29,304 nucleotides of DNA from WHSV01 sp050694055. Lineage in GTDB: Bacteria; Actinomycetota; CADDZG01; WHSQ01. Positions 15,625 to 24,900 of this stretch are shown piece after piece. Numbering within the stretch: the stretch's first letter is position 1; every line of letters begins with the position of its first letter. Location: assembly GCA_050694055.1 (NCBI GenBank), contig JBOGWX010000117.1:1-29304 (forward strand), read 5' to 3'. The position numbers and the translations under genes were made by a program. The notes beneath the pieces were generated by a model. That model searched no databases. It worked only from the letters and a program-made list of their open reading frames with translations, and was not told where the DNA came from.

Positions 15625-15675
15625 GGGGATTAGAAGAGAGCGTTCGGGGGATTAGAGAAGAACGTTCTGGGATTA
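15625..15675 (+). repeat. Two and a half direct repeats before the LVIVD-protein gene
   Basis: The 21-bp unit GGGGATTAGA...CGTTC occurs at 15625-15645 and 15647-15667, and a partial third copy (TGGGATTA) begins at 15668. Spacing is 21-22 bp, close to two helical turns. The second copy ends in the palindrome GAACGTTC. The array lies 16-66 bp before ATG 15691, so it may be an operator in the promoter or leader. Confidence 0.5.
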
Positions 15676-15690
15676 CCTGGGGGATCGCCA

Positions 15691-17769
15691 ATGAAGCGAG
15701 CTTTTCTTGTCATCGTTGCGGGGCTGGCGGCACTTGCCCTCCCCGCCACCGCCTTCGGCCACGGCAAGCTGGATCACGCGCCGCCGAGCTTCACTCAGCC
15801 GGAACCGCTGTCGACGGAGTTCAACTCGGGCGGCGAGGGAGCGGAGTGGGACCTCGTGGGAACCTTCGCAACAGGAAGTCCTCACACCGACCTCGACTTC
15901 TTCACCCAGGACGGGGAGACCTTCGCTTCCGTCGGAACCCTCGGCGCCGGCCTCAACGCCGGGGGGCAAGCCATCCTTCAGCTGACCGAGAACGGCGAGG
16001 TCACGCCCGACAGCCTGAAGTTCCGCTCGGCGCATCCCTCGGCCACCTGCATCTCTGATCCCTCGGCCGCGTTGGGGCTTCAGCACGATGTCGAGGCCTC
16101 ACCCAAGGGCACCGCGCTGCTGAACGCGCAGAACCGATATGCCGACCGCACCGACACGCAATTGATCATCGATGCCACCGACGCGGCGGGACGCTGTCAC
16201 GACCAGGGCGTGGGCGGAATCGCCGATGCCCCTCCCGGAGGACTCGAGATCGTCGACGTCACGGACGTCGACGACCCCGTAGAGATCGGGCTCGTCAGTC
16301 ACATCGGTGAAGCCCACACGGTCAACGTCGATCCCAAGCGTCCGCACATCGTGTACGCGGTCACGTCCGACTCGGTGGGTGTGGATTCCAACGGCAAGCG
16401 AGCGAATGAGAACCCGAGCAGCAGCCAGCGCTTCAACCTCGACGGTTTCGAGGTCGTGGACATTTCGTCGTGCATGGACTTCCCCGCGGGCACCTCGGTC
16501 GAGACCAAGCGTGCCGAGTGTCGCCCCGAGGTCTACCGCTACCGCTACCCGAGCGCCAACATCGCTCTGGGCCACACGCTGAAGAGCAGCATCTACGGAT
16601 GCCACGAGCTCGAGGTCTACGCCAACGACCGGCTCACCTGCGGCAGTGGGGCGGCCGCCATCCTGTTCAACGTGCGCAACGCCTTTGACGACAACGGGAC
16701 CTCGAGGAACTACGGCGACGACACTCTGCGAGGGACACCGCTTCCCTGCAGCGTCCGAGAGAGCTCGACCGCGGCACCGGGATTCTCAACCGGCGCCAAG
16801 GTCACGGACTGCGTGGTCGGGGCCAACGGCGCGGACTTGACAGTTCCGGGGTGGCTCGATCTGGGCGCACCCTCGCTCCAGGGCGTCAAGCACCTCGGCT
16901 CCGCCCACCATCAGGGACGCGGTGCCGGAGGTGCGACTTCGTCCGCCTACAAGTCCGACGAGGACATCGACTTCAATCACGAGGCCGAGCTCACCAAATC
17001 CGGCAAGTACATCATCTCGACCGACGAGCGGGGCGGCGGCGTAGTCCCGCCGGGAGCCAGCTGCAGCCCTGAGGTCGACAACAAGGAGGGCAACGGCGGC
17101 CTTCACGTCTACCGGGTCGGCAGGCTCGACAAGACGCCCCCAAGCTCGGCGGAGGAGGCCTTCGACGCTTACGCTCGCACGCCCGAGGGCGAGAAGGCCA
17201 TCCATCGGGCACCCATCCGCACCCAACCTCAGGGGAGCTTCTGCACCGCCCACGTCTTCCAGCAGATCCCGGGCCAGAACCGAATCTTCATGGGCTGGTA
17301 CACACAGGGAACCCAGGTCATCGACTTCATCGAGCACAAAGACGGAACGTTCGAGTTCGAGGAAGCCGGCTTCTTCATCCCCGAGAACGCAAACACCTGG
17401 ACCTCTCACATCTTCAAGGTCGAGAACAACGGGGATGGAACGTTCACCTACTACGGTGCTACCGGGGACTTCTTCTTCGGTACCGCAGGTCGCAACGCAA
17501 TCGACGTTTACAAGGTGACGCTTCCCGCTCCCCCGGGGACCAAGCTCCCGAAAAGCATGCAGGCCTCGGCCGCGGCCTCCACAGGAGACTCCGGGCCGCT
17601 CCAGAGCTCGATCGTGCGACCGCCTGCCGGCTACATCTTCGAGCCGCTCGCGGCGAGGGCCGAGGCCGGCCTCCTGCTCCCCGGAGCCAAGCTCGCGGGT
17701 TTCATCGTTCTCATGACCGGACTGAGCGCCGGGGTGATGCAGATGAGGCGGCGTCGTGTTTCGACCTGA
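15691..17769 (+). CDS. Exported LVIVD-repeat-like protein with C-terminal membrane anchor
   Basis: A 692-residue surface protein of unknown role. An N-terminal signal peptide (MKRAFLVIVAGLAALALPATAFG) precedes a large extracellular part. Segments such as GGLEIVDVTDVDDPVEIGLVSHIGEAHTV resemble LVIVD repeats, which form beta-propeller blades. Several further blade-like strands and at least eight cysteines, possibly disulfide-paired, occur between residues 110 and 460. HHQG and GEAHTV histidines and many Asp residues could bind metal, but I cannot point to a catalytic site. Near the C terminus (about 662-684) a hydrophobic segment is followed by MRRRR, typical of a membrane stop-anchor. GGGGGA upstream of ATG 15691 is the ribosome binding site. 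Direct repeats precede the gene and a strong hairpin follows it, so it is probably transcribed alone. Confidence 0.78.
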   Translation: MKRAFLVIVAGLAALALPATAFGHGKLDHAPPSFTQPEPLSTEFNSGGEGAEWDLVGTFATGSPHTDLDFFTQDGETFASVGTLGAGLNAGGQAILQLTENGEVTPDSLKFRSAHPSATCISDPSAALGLQHDVEASPKGTALLNAQNRYADRTDTQLIIDATDAAGRCHDQGVGGIADAPPGGLEIVDVTDVDDPVEIGLVSHIGEAHTVNVDPKRPHIVYAVTSDSVGVDSNGKRANENPSSSQRFNLDGFEVVDISSCMDFPAGTSVETKRAECRPEVYRYRYPSANIALGHTLKSSIYGCHELEVYANDRLTCGSGAAAILFNVRNAFDDNGTSRNYGDDTLRGTPLPCSVRESSTAAPGFSTGAKVTDCVVGANGADLTVPGWLDLGAPSLQGVKHLGSAHHQGRGAGGATSSAYKSDEDIDFNHEAELTKSGKYIISTDERGGGVVPPGASCSPEVDNKEGNGGLHVYRVGRLDKTPPSSAEEAFDAYARTPEGEKAIHRAPIRTQPQGSFCTAHVFQQIPGQNRIFMGWYTQGTQVIDFIEHKDGTFEFEEAGFFIPENANTWTSHIFKVENNGDGTFTYYGATGDFFFGTAGRNAIDVYKVTLPAPPGTKLPKSMQASAAASTGDSGPLQSSIVRPPAGYIFEPLAARAEAGLLLPGAKLAGFIVLMTGLSAGVMQMRRRRVST

Positions 17770-17779
17770 TTACGACGAC

Positions 17780-17810
17780 CCGGCCGACCCCGGGAACGAG
17801 GGTCGGCCGG
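17780..17810 (+). terminator. Strong hairpin after the LVIVD-like gene
   Basis: CCGGCCGACCC (17780-17790) pairs perfectly with GGGTCGGCCGG (17800-17810) over 11 bp with a 9-nt loop. It starts 11 bp after the TGA. No T tract follows, but the stability and position fit a terminator in high-GC DNA. Confidence 0.65.
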
Positions 17811-17899
17811 AGTCACGTTAGGAGCACGCGTCCTCAAGTTTCTGGTTTTGGCTGCCGATTCGGTTAAGGCCAGGACCCGATTCGAGGATGTGAACTCCA

Positions 17900-18382
17900 G
17901 TGCGCAAGTCGCTTTCACTCTCGCTTGCGAGCATCGTGCTCGCGGCTTTGATTCCGGCCACTACTGCAACCAGCGCCACCTGCTGGTCCTATTCGAAGAA
18001 AGACCTTGGGTTCAAGAAGAAGATCAATGCGTCGCGCAAGAAGGCCGATGTTGGTCGATTGCGGCTGGACCCTGAGCTCTCAAAGGTGGCCATGAAGCAG
18101 ACCAAGACGATGATCGACAAGAACCTTCTGCATCACACTCCCAATCTCGGCAAGAGGGTTACCAGGTGGAAGGTCCTCGGCGAGAACGTGGGCTACGGCG
18201 GTACGGTCAAGTCCTTGCACTCGGCCTTCATGAAGTCTCCGTCCCACAAGGCGAACATTCTCAACGGCAAGTTCAAATACGTCGGGGTGGGGAGCAAGAA
18301 GGCACACGGGCATCTGTGGGTCACCGTCGTCTTCCAAGCATCGAAGAACCCGGGCACCACTCTGTCGATGCCGAAATGCTGA
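17900..18382 (+). CDS. Secreted CAP/SCP-domain protein
   Basis: A 160-residue exported protein. The signal peptide covers about residues 1-26 (ends ATTATSA, then TCW). The rest is a CAP (CRISP/antigen 5/PR-1) domain of the bacterial YkwD type: first His in LLHHTPN, GENVGYGG with the conserved Glu, FMKSPSHKANILN with the second His, then YVGVGS and LWVTVVFQ. The four-residue CAP cavity set (His, Glu, Glu or substitute, His) looks mostly conserved. Two terminal Cys (CW near the mature N terminus and the final C) could form a disulfide, closing the domain. Biochemical function of bacterial CAP proteins is generally unresolved. GTG 17900 is chosen because the signal peptide begins there; GAGGA sits about 11 nt upstream. 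Confidence 0.85.
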   Translation: MRKSLSLSLASIVLAALIPATTATSATCWSYSKKDLGFKKKINASRKKADVGRLRLDPELSKVAMKQTKTMIDKNLLHHTPNLGKRVTRWKVLGENVGYGGTVKSLHSAFMKSPSHKANILNGKFKYVGVGSKKAHGHLWVTVVFQASKNPGTTLSMPKC

Positions 18383-18471
18383 AGCCTTCACCGTAACTTC
18401 CGCATAGTTCTGAATCCTTGATTCTCGAGATCCAGCAGGAATTCTGCGTTCGAAGAAGGTCCGGCCCGCGG

Positions 18472-19350
18472 CTACTCGAGGCTCCCCATCGTCACACCCT
18501 GGATGAACTGACGCTGGAACATCAAGAAGATGACCACTATGGGAGCTACCACCAGAGCCGACGCGCCCATCAGCAGGTTGAACTGCACGTCGTGGACGGA
18601 CCGGAAGAACTGGAGCCCGATCGCGAGCGTGTAGCGGCTCTCGTCCTGCAGGTAGATCAGCGGCCCGAGGAAATCGTTCCACGCGTACACAGCGGCGAAA
18701 ATCGCCACGACCCCCAGCGCGGGCTTGCAAAGCGGAAGGATCACGTAGCGCAGGATCTGCCATTCGTTGGCCCCATCCACACGCGCCGCGTCTGACAGCT
18801 CCATCGGGAGCTGTTTGAGGTACTGGCGCAGCATGAATATGTAGAGAGGGTGTCCGAAGAACATGGGCACGATCAGCGGAAGGAAGGTATTCACCCAGCC
18901 AAGCTGGGCGAAGATGATGAACAGCGGAACCATGGTCACCGGAAACGGGATGAAAATCGTGGCGACGACGAAGTAGAAGACGGCGTCACGCCCCGGCCAC
19001 TCGATGCGAGAGAAGCCGTAGGCGATGATCAAGTTGGAGAGCATCGCGCCGACCACCGAAAAGACGGTGATGGACACCGTGTTGAAGAGGTACCGGCCAA
19101 ACGGGAAGAAGTTCACAGCGTCGACGAAATTGTGCCACTGTGGACTCAGCGGCAGCAGCGTTGGCGGGAAGGTCGTGAGTTCGGTCGTCCCCTTCAGGGC
19201 AGTCACGACCATCCAGTAGAGCGGTGTCAGGAACGCGAGCGACATCGCGACGAGCAATATCCGAGGGATGATCTTCTCGCGCAGTACTCGTGGAACCCGG
19301 CGGCGGCGCTCGAGGCCCCTCTTCCGGGTGAGGATCGCAGGTACGTCCAT
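18472..19350 (-). CDS. Carbohydrate ABC transporter permease (MalG/CUT1 type)
   Basis: A 292-residue inner-membrane permease with six predicted helices, the usual MalG-type size. The EAA loop that docks on the ATPase reads DAARVDGANEWQILRYVILPLCKPAL (about 187-212). It pairs with the MalF-type permease, whose stop codon lies only 3 bp before this ATG. As in many actinobacterial sugar transporters, no ATPase gene is present nearby, which points to a shared MsiK-type ATPase elsewhere. The substrate is inferred from the GH38 gene in the same cluster. It is the last gene of its unit and converges on the CAP gene. I see no clear terminator in the 89-bp gap. Confidence 0.93.
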   Translation of the reverse strand: MDVPAILTRKRGLERRRRVPRVLREKIIPRILLVAMSLAFLTPLYWMVVTALKGTTELTTFPPTLLPLSPQWHNFVDAVNFFPFGRYLFNTVSITVFSVVGAMLSNLIIAYGFSRIEWPGRDAVFYFVVATIFIPFPVTMVPLFIIFAQLGWVNTFLPLIVPMFFGHPLYIFMLRQYLKQLPMELSDAARVDGANEWQILRYVILPLCKPALGVVAIFAAVYAWNDFLGPLIYLQDESRYTLAIGLQFFRSVHDVQFNLLMGASALVVAPIVVIFLMFQRQFIQGVTMGSLE

Positions 19351-19353
19351 ACC

Positions 19354-20298
19354 CTAGGCCTCCAACTCGTAGTGCACCCAACGCCGGGACGTTCGGAAGA
19401 CGGCCAGGGCGAGCAAGACGCTGATCAGGAGCAACACCCATCCCAGCGCCGACGCATAGCCCATGTCTCCGTATCTGAATGCGTTCCGATAGAGATACAG
19501 GACGTAGAAGAGCGTCGAGTTGTCCGGACCTCCCTGGGTCATGACGTATGCAGGCGTGAACACCTGCAGGCCGAGGCTGATCCCGATGATGATGTCGTAA
19601 AGGATGATCGGAGTGATGAGCGGGAGAGTGACGCTTCGGAGTCTTCGCCATCCGCTGGCACCGTCGATCATGGCGGCGTCGTAGAGCGACGTGGGGATGG
19701 CTCGCATCGATGTCAGGAACACCAGCGCGTACTGCCCGGCCCCCAATTGCGCGAGCATCACGATCGAGAGCTTGGCCCAGACCGGATCGCCCAGCCAGTC
19801 GATCGACTCGAGCCCCAAGATGTTGAGTACGTGGTTAACCAGCCCGAACCGCGGGTTCAAGATCCAGACGAAGATGAACGCCAGCGCGAATATCGGGAGA
19901 ACCGACGGGAGATAGAGGGCCGCCCGGTAGATCCCCACCTCGCGCAGCGGCTGGTTCATGGCAAGGGCCAGCACGATCGCAACGACCACCCCGATGGGCA
20001 CGGCCATGGCCGTGTAGTAGACGGTGTTGCCGAGGGATGTCCAGAACAGCTCATCGCCGATCATGCGCGAGTAGTTGTCCAGTCCGATCCACTCAGCCTC
20101 CCCGAAACCCGAGTAGTCGGTGAAGCTGTAGTAGAGCGAGGACAGAATTGGATAAACCAGAAACGCGAGGAAGCCGATCAACCACGGTCCAATGAAGAGC
20201 AGGCCCAGCCGGAGATTTCGCCTTTCGATGGCCCCGAGGCTGTGGCGGCGACCGAACCGACGACCGCGCTGGGACGTTATTCGATTAGGCACCTTCAT
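19354..20298 (-). CDS. Carbohydrate ABC transporter permease (MalF/UgpA type)
   Basis: A 314-residue permease with six predicted helices and a cytoplasmic basic N terminus (RGRRFGRRH). The EAA loop reads DAAMIDGASGWRRLRSVTLPLITP (about 206-230). It belongs to the CUT1 sugar-transporter group and forms a heterodimer with the following MalG-type permease. Its own start follows the solute-binding protein stop by 92 bp on the minus strand, with GGGG just before the ATG as a modest ribosome binding site. The three genes (binding protein, this permease, second permease) form one unit. Confidence 0.93.
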   Translation of the reverse strand: MKVPNRITSQRGRRFGRRHSLGAIERRNLRLGLLFIGPWLIGFLAFLVYPILSSLYYSFTDYSGFGEAEWIGLDNYSRMIGDELFWTSLGNTVYYTAMAVPIGVVVAIVLALAMNQPLREVGIYRAALYLPSVLPIFALAFIFVWILNPRFGLVNHVLNILGLESIDWLGDPVWAKLSIVMLAQLGAGQYALVFLTSMRAIPTSLYDAAMIDGASGWRRLRSVTLPLITPIILYDIIIGISLGLQVFTPAYVMTQGGPDNSTLFYVLYLYRNAFRYGDMGYASALGWVLLLISVLLALAVFRTSRRWVHYELEA

Positions 20299-20390
20299 CG
20301 CCCCGCAGGTGTCGAGCCGGGTCGGTCAATGGTCCCCCCTTGATCGTCGCCCTGGGTCGTGGCGTGCGTACGGCTCCCGCCGCCGTATCG

Positions 20391-21818
20391 CTACTCGAGC
20401 GGGCAGAACTCGTCGAGCTGCGATTGCACCCGTGACGCCACGGTCTCCAGCGCCTCGGCGGGCTGTTGCCGGTTGAGGAGCACAGCCTCGTTGGCCGCGG
20501 TCAACTCATCCCAGTACAAAGCCCCGATCGGAAGCGAGGGGCGACTCTGGGCGACCTCGGTGAGCTCTCCGAATAGTTCGAGATTCCCCTCGTAGAGTGA
20601 CTCATCGTTCAGGAGATCGGTCAGGGTCGGGAGTGCGCCGTTCCTCTCGTAGTACTGACGCTGCCCCTCTTCACCCGCCCACCACTGCATGAAGTCCCAC
20701 GCACCTTCGACGTTCTGCGCGCCCTCCGGGATCACGACCGACCACCCACCCGCCCACGTGGACGGTTGATCCTGCCTGTCTGGCGGCGTGGGAATGTAGG
20801 TGACCCCATAATCGAGGTTGGGCGCGTACTGGTCGATCGTCTTGAGGAACCAGTTGCCGGTTATGTTCAGCGCGAGGTTCTCGGTGATGAAGGGATGCTG
20901 TGCCGGTGGGATCGCCTCACACGTCAGCGGTCCGGTGCAAGGCGCGTTCGTCGTCATGAAGGCCTGCACCTTCTTCGGATCGAACTCGTCGGCGTAGTCG
21001 TAGAGCCACTGGAAAGCCTCTTGGATGGCGGGATCGGTAGGGGTCACCTCGCATTGATCGTCGTCGTAGAACGAGCCTCCGAAGTCGTACCCCCACGTGT
21101 AGTGCCACCCCTGGTCGAACCACGGGATGAAACCCATCTTGGTGTAAGCGCCGGAGTCGTCCGTCTCGTTGACCTGATCGGAGATCTCGGTGATCCGGTC
21201 TAGGGTGAGCGGACCGTTCGCCGGATCGAACTCGCTCAGGTCTACCCCGGCATCCTCGAGCATCGTCTTGTTGTAGTAGAGAGCGCGGGTGTCGGTGTCC
21301 GTCGGCAACGCGTAGGGCTCACCGTCGAACTGGGCCTCTGCCCAGGCGAAGTCGATGTAGCTATCCGCGAACTCCTCGACCCCACCCTCCTCGTCCATGA
21401 ACCCCGTCAGTGGTTGAAGGAGGCCCGCCTCGGCCCGCTGCGCCACGGTGAAACGGTCGAGAAGGTAGACGTCCGGGCCGGTCCCTCCCCGCACCGCGGT
21501 CATGAGTTGAGCGACCTCGGTCTCCTCCCCGGCCACGCGCTGCAGCCTCACGTGGGATTCCGGGTCGGTGGCGTTGAAGTCGGCCACCATCTCCTGGAAG
21601 TAGCCGATATCGGGCTCGCCGTGGCTCGACCAGAAAACGACCTCGTCCCCAGCGCGCTCATCGCCCTCGTCGTCGCCGATACCCAGCGCGGCGCAGGAAC
21701 TGAGGAGCACCGAAACGACGCAGCACCACAAGGCCGCCGTCACGGCACGATGCCGCCTCCTGGAGCCACCCGCGTCCCGAGGACCACGTGACTTCGCTCG
21801 AACCGACCAGAACCTCAT
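20391..21818 (-). CDS. Extracellular sugar-binding lipoprotein of the ABC importer
   Basis: A 475-residue family-1 solute-binding protein. The N terminus has a basic stretch (residues 8-24), a hydrophobic core and the lipobox LSSC with lipidated Cys42, so it is anchored on the outer face of the membrane. An acidic linker (GDDEGDERAGD) precedes the mature domain, which begins EVVFWSSHGEPD and contains typical two-lobe features including WAGGWSVVIPEGAQNVEGAWDFMQWW near the C-terminal lobe. It would capture an oligosaccharide for the two permeases. GGGGGCAGGGGG lies 6 nt before ATG 21818. A predicted promoter and operator sit 50-90 bp upstream, in the 108-bp gap after the GH38 gene. Confidence 0.92.
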   Translation of the reverse strand: MRFWSVRAKSRGPRDAGGSRRRHRAVTAALWCCVVSVLLSSCAALGIGDDEGDERAGDEVVFWSSHGEPDIGYFQEMVADFNATDPESHVRLQRVAGEETEVAQLMTAVRGGTGPDVYLLDRFTVAQRAEAGLLQPLTGFMDEEGGVEEFADSYIDFAWAEAQFDGEPYALPTDTDTRALYYNKTMLEDAGVDLSEFDPANGPLTLDRITEISDQVNETDDSGAYTKMGFIPWFDQGWHYTWGYDFGGSFYDDDQCEVTPTDPAIQEAFQWLYDYADEFDPKKVQAFMTTNAPCTGPLTCEAIPPAQHPFITENLALNITGNWFLKTIDQYAPNLDYGVTYIPTPPDRQDQPSTWAGGWSVVIPEGAQNVEGAWDFMQWWAGEEGQRQYYERNGALPTLTDLLNDESLYEGNLELFGELTEVAQSRPSLPIGALYWDELTAANEAVLLNRQQPAEALETVASRVQSQLDEFCPLE

Positions 21819-21859
21819 GGCTTACCCCCTGCCCCCGCAGTCTGCCGAGAAGATCAGTG

Positions 21860-21906
21860 GTTCATAAATCAAATAGATTGATACACATGGCCCGTGCGGG
21901 TGTCAA
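21860..21906 (-). promoter_or_regulatory. Promoter with overlapping operator for the sugar-importer operon
   Basis: On the minus strand TTGACA (21906-21901) is followed after exactly 17 nt by TATCAA (21883-21878), a good sigma70-like pair with a perfect -35 hexamer. The -10 overlaps the inverted repeat ATCAA-ATAGA-TTGAT (21868-21882). It is followed by ATTTGATTTAT, which recurs at the promoter of the ROK regulator. A repressor bound here would block the start. The predicted transcript start is near 21871, about 53 nt before the binding-protein ATG. Confidence 0.55.
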
Positions 21907-21926
21907 CCGGAACCTCGAAAAAGGGA

Positions 21927-24900
21927 TCAATCGGGCCCTTCATCCGGCTGCGACCGCTGGTGGCCGGAGCGGGTCAGGAGCCAGGACCGGACCCGGAACG
22001 GCGTGAACGACCGCTCCGCCGGCCCAACTGCCTGCTCCAGTACGTTGAGTTCGGCCTCGAGTTTCCAACCGGGGGGCAGATCGAGGCCGACCTCTCCGCG
22101 CGCTCCGTGCGGTTCGTAGCATCGAAGGACGAGTCCGCCGCCGTCTTCGAGAACCTTGAGGGCGCCGAGGCCAAGCGCCGTCCCCCACAGGCGAAGCGGT
22201 CGCCAGCTCGACTCCTGTGCCACTGCGATCCTGCGACACACCAAGGGACGGTTGAGATCCTCGGCCGCGGCCAGGACGCCCCCCTCTTGCCAGGTTCCTT
22301 CGTGTGGATAGAGCGCGTACGTGAAGGAATGCCGTCCCTCGTCGGCCAGCGGGTCTGGGTAGATCGGCGATCGCAGCAGGCTGATGCCCAACTCGTTGCC
22401 CATCACGTGGTGTCCGTACTTACCGTCGTTGAGAAGCGCGACCCCGTAGCCCGCCTCAGAGAGATCAGCGAATCGGTGGCCGACGACCTCGAATTGGGCC
22501 GCATGCCATGAGGTATTGCGATGGGTCGAGCGTTCCACGACTCCAAACGCGGACTCGAAGACGGCGACGTTGGACCGGATCGCCAGAGGGAAACGAGCCT
22601 TGAGCAACCAACGCCGGTCGGCCCAGTCGAGGGACGTCCTGAACTCGATCCGCGGCGAGTTCGCCCACAGGCGCACGTCCTGAACGATCGTGCTGCTGCG
22701 AAAGCTTCGCCTTATGCGAATGGCAGCGCGATGGGGGCCGGACTCGACAACGTCGATTGAGTCGAGCGACGCGATCTCCTCGCCCGAGCTCATGTACGAC
22801 GCGTCGATATCCCAAGCGTCCCACTCGCGCGGCTTGTCCACGAACGCCCATAGCTGGTTGCCGCGCCCTGCGAGGACCTCACGTGTCGCCCGCTTGTCGA
22901 AAACCCGGTCGATCGTCCCGGCGGAGTCCAGCTCCACCCGCACGAACCCGTTCTCGAGGTGGGAGGTCGAGACGCTTAGCTCCGACGGCGGGGATGCATG
23001 AAGAACGGTCCTTACTTCCAGGCCTTCGATCGCCTCATCTGAGGTGATGACGCTTCCCTGTTCGACCTCCTGCGCACCGGGGAGGCTCCCTTGTAGCTCG
23101 AGCATCAGCGGGCGCGAGGACAGGTCGGGATTGAAGACGATCAATCCTTCGCGATCGCCGGGAGCGGCTACGAGGGGGCCGAGTTGCTCCAACCCGCGGT
23201 CGATCATCCTTCCGGCCCGCGCGACCACACCCCCCAGTTCCTCCTCGGCCGTCAAGTTCACTTCGCGGATGCTCGAGCCCGGCAAGATGTCGTGGAACTG
23301 GTTCCGCAACAGGACTCTCCACTCGTCCTCGAGCGAGCGCGGCGCCTGTCCTCCCGCGAGCGCGCCGACGGCACTCAGAACCTCGGCCGCGACGAGATCA
23401 CGTTCCGCGCGCCTATTGAGATACTTGACTCGGCCCTGCGTGGTCAGAGTGCCGCGATGCAGCTCGAGATACATCTCCCCAACCCACACGGGAATGTTCT
23501 CCTTTGCAACCCGCTCATGCAGACGCTCGAAGAACTCGTCGACGAGCGCGAATCGGAGCTCGGGTACAGCAGGGAAACCCTCGAGGATGCGCGCTCGCTC
23601 GATCATTTCCTCCGTCGGGCCACCGCCTCCATCGCCGAAGCCGACGCTCAAGAGGGACTCGCCATGGTGGTGCTTGCCGCGGAAGTTCTGCCAGGTGCGG
23701 ACCACCTCCTCGGGGGAGACATCGCCGTTGTACCCGCCGAGCGGATTGTCGAAGCTGTGCGCCAGCACTCTGCTCCCGTCCGACCCCTCCCACCAGAAGA
23801 GGTCGTACGGGAAGCGATTGGTCTCCGACCAGTTCAACTTGTGGGTGAAGAAATTCTCGATGCCGGCATCGACGAGTAGCTGCGGCAGCACGGGTGAGAA
23901 GCCGAAACAATCCGGAAGCCAGCAGACTCGGTGCTCTGCATCGAACTTCTGCTTGAAGTACCTCTGGCCGTACAGAAGTTGTCTGACGAGCGACTCACCG
24001 CAGGGCATGTTCGTGTCCGGCTCCACCCACATGCCGCCGATGGGCTCCCATTGCCCCGTATCGACCTTCTTCTTGATACGCGCGAAGAGGTCCGGCTCCT
24101 CCTCTTCGATGAACGCGTAAACCTGGGCGGACGACTGGTTGAACTTGAACTCGGGATAACGCTCCATCAGGTTCGTCACCGTTTCGTAGGTGCGAACGGC
24201 CTTTCGTCTCGTCTCCTCCATCGGCCACAGCCACGCCAGGTCGAGATGTGCATGGCCCGTCAGCGAGAGCTCGCCGTGCTGCGGATAGCGCCTCTTCAAA
24301 GACTCGAGCTCCTGAGCCAGCTGTTCACTTGCGGACGCGACCGAGGCCCGTTCCTCGTCGGTTAGGTCCGGCGGGTGAGGGTCGAGGTCCTCGGGCAACT
24401 CCCAGACGGTGCGCAGGCGAGAGCTGGGGGCGGATCGGGAGACGTAGGCGCCGGTCGAGCTGGGCCATCGAATCCGATTCAATGCCGCCTCGGCGCACGA
24501 GATCAGGGGCTCGATCACCGGGTCCGAGCCGAGCGTGCGCGCGGCCTCGGCAATCAGGGTCAGCCGGCGCGCAAAACCGTTCACCACATCGTCGATCCAC
24601 ACCAGACGAGAGAGCTTCACGCGCGCGTCTCGGCTCGGTTGCCCGAAGGGAAGCCGCGCGACGGCGCGCACCTGGACCTCGAAGGTCCGCTCGTCGAGTG
24701 GGAAGACTTGATGGTTGGGGTCGAGACCGAACCTGGATTCTCTTCCCCCACCGTAACGGAGGCAGAGCAGTCCCTCGCCTCCAACATCGAGTTCCAACCT
24801 GCTCTCGTCGAGGGGCCATAGCTCGGGGATGGTGACGCGCGGCAAACCCAGCTCGCGGACGCCGCCGCGCTCCGGCCACGGCGCGCCACGAGGGAGCGGC

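Noticed and set aside
18850..20343. 497-residue plus-strand open frame rich in Arg, Glu, Asp and His
   Set aside because: It is antisense to two well-supported permease genes. Long antisense frames are expected in high-GC DNA, and its composition is not protein-like.
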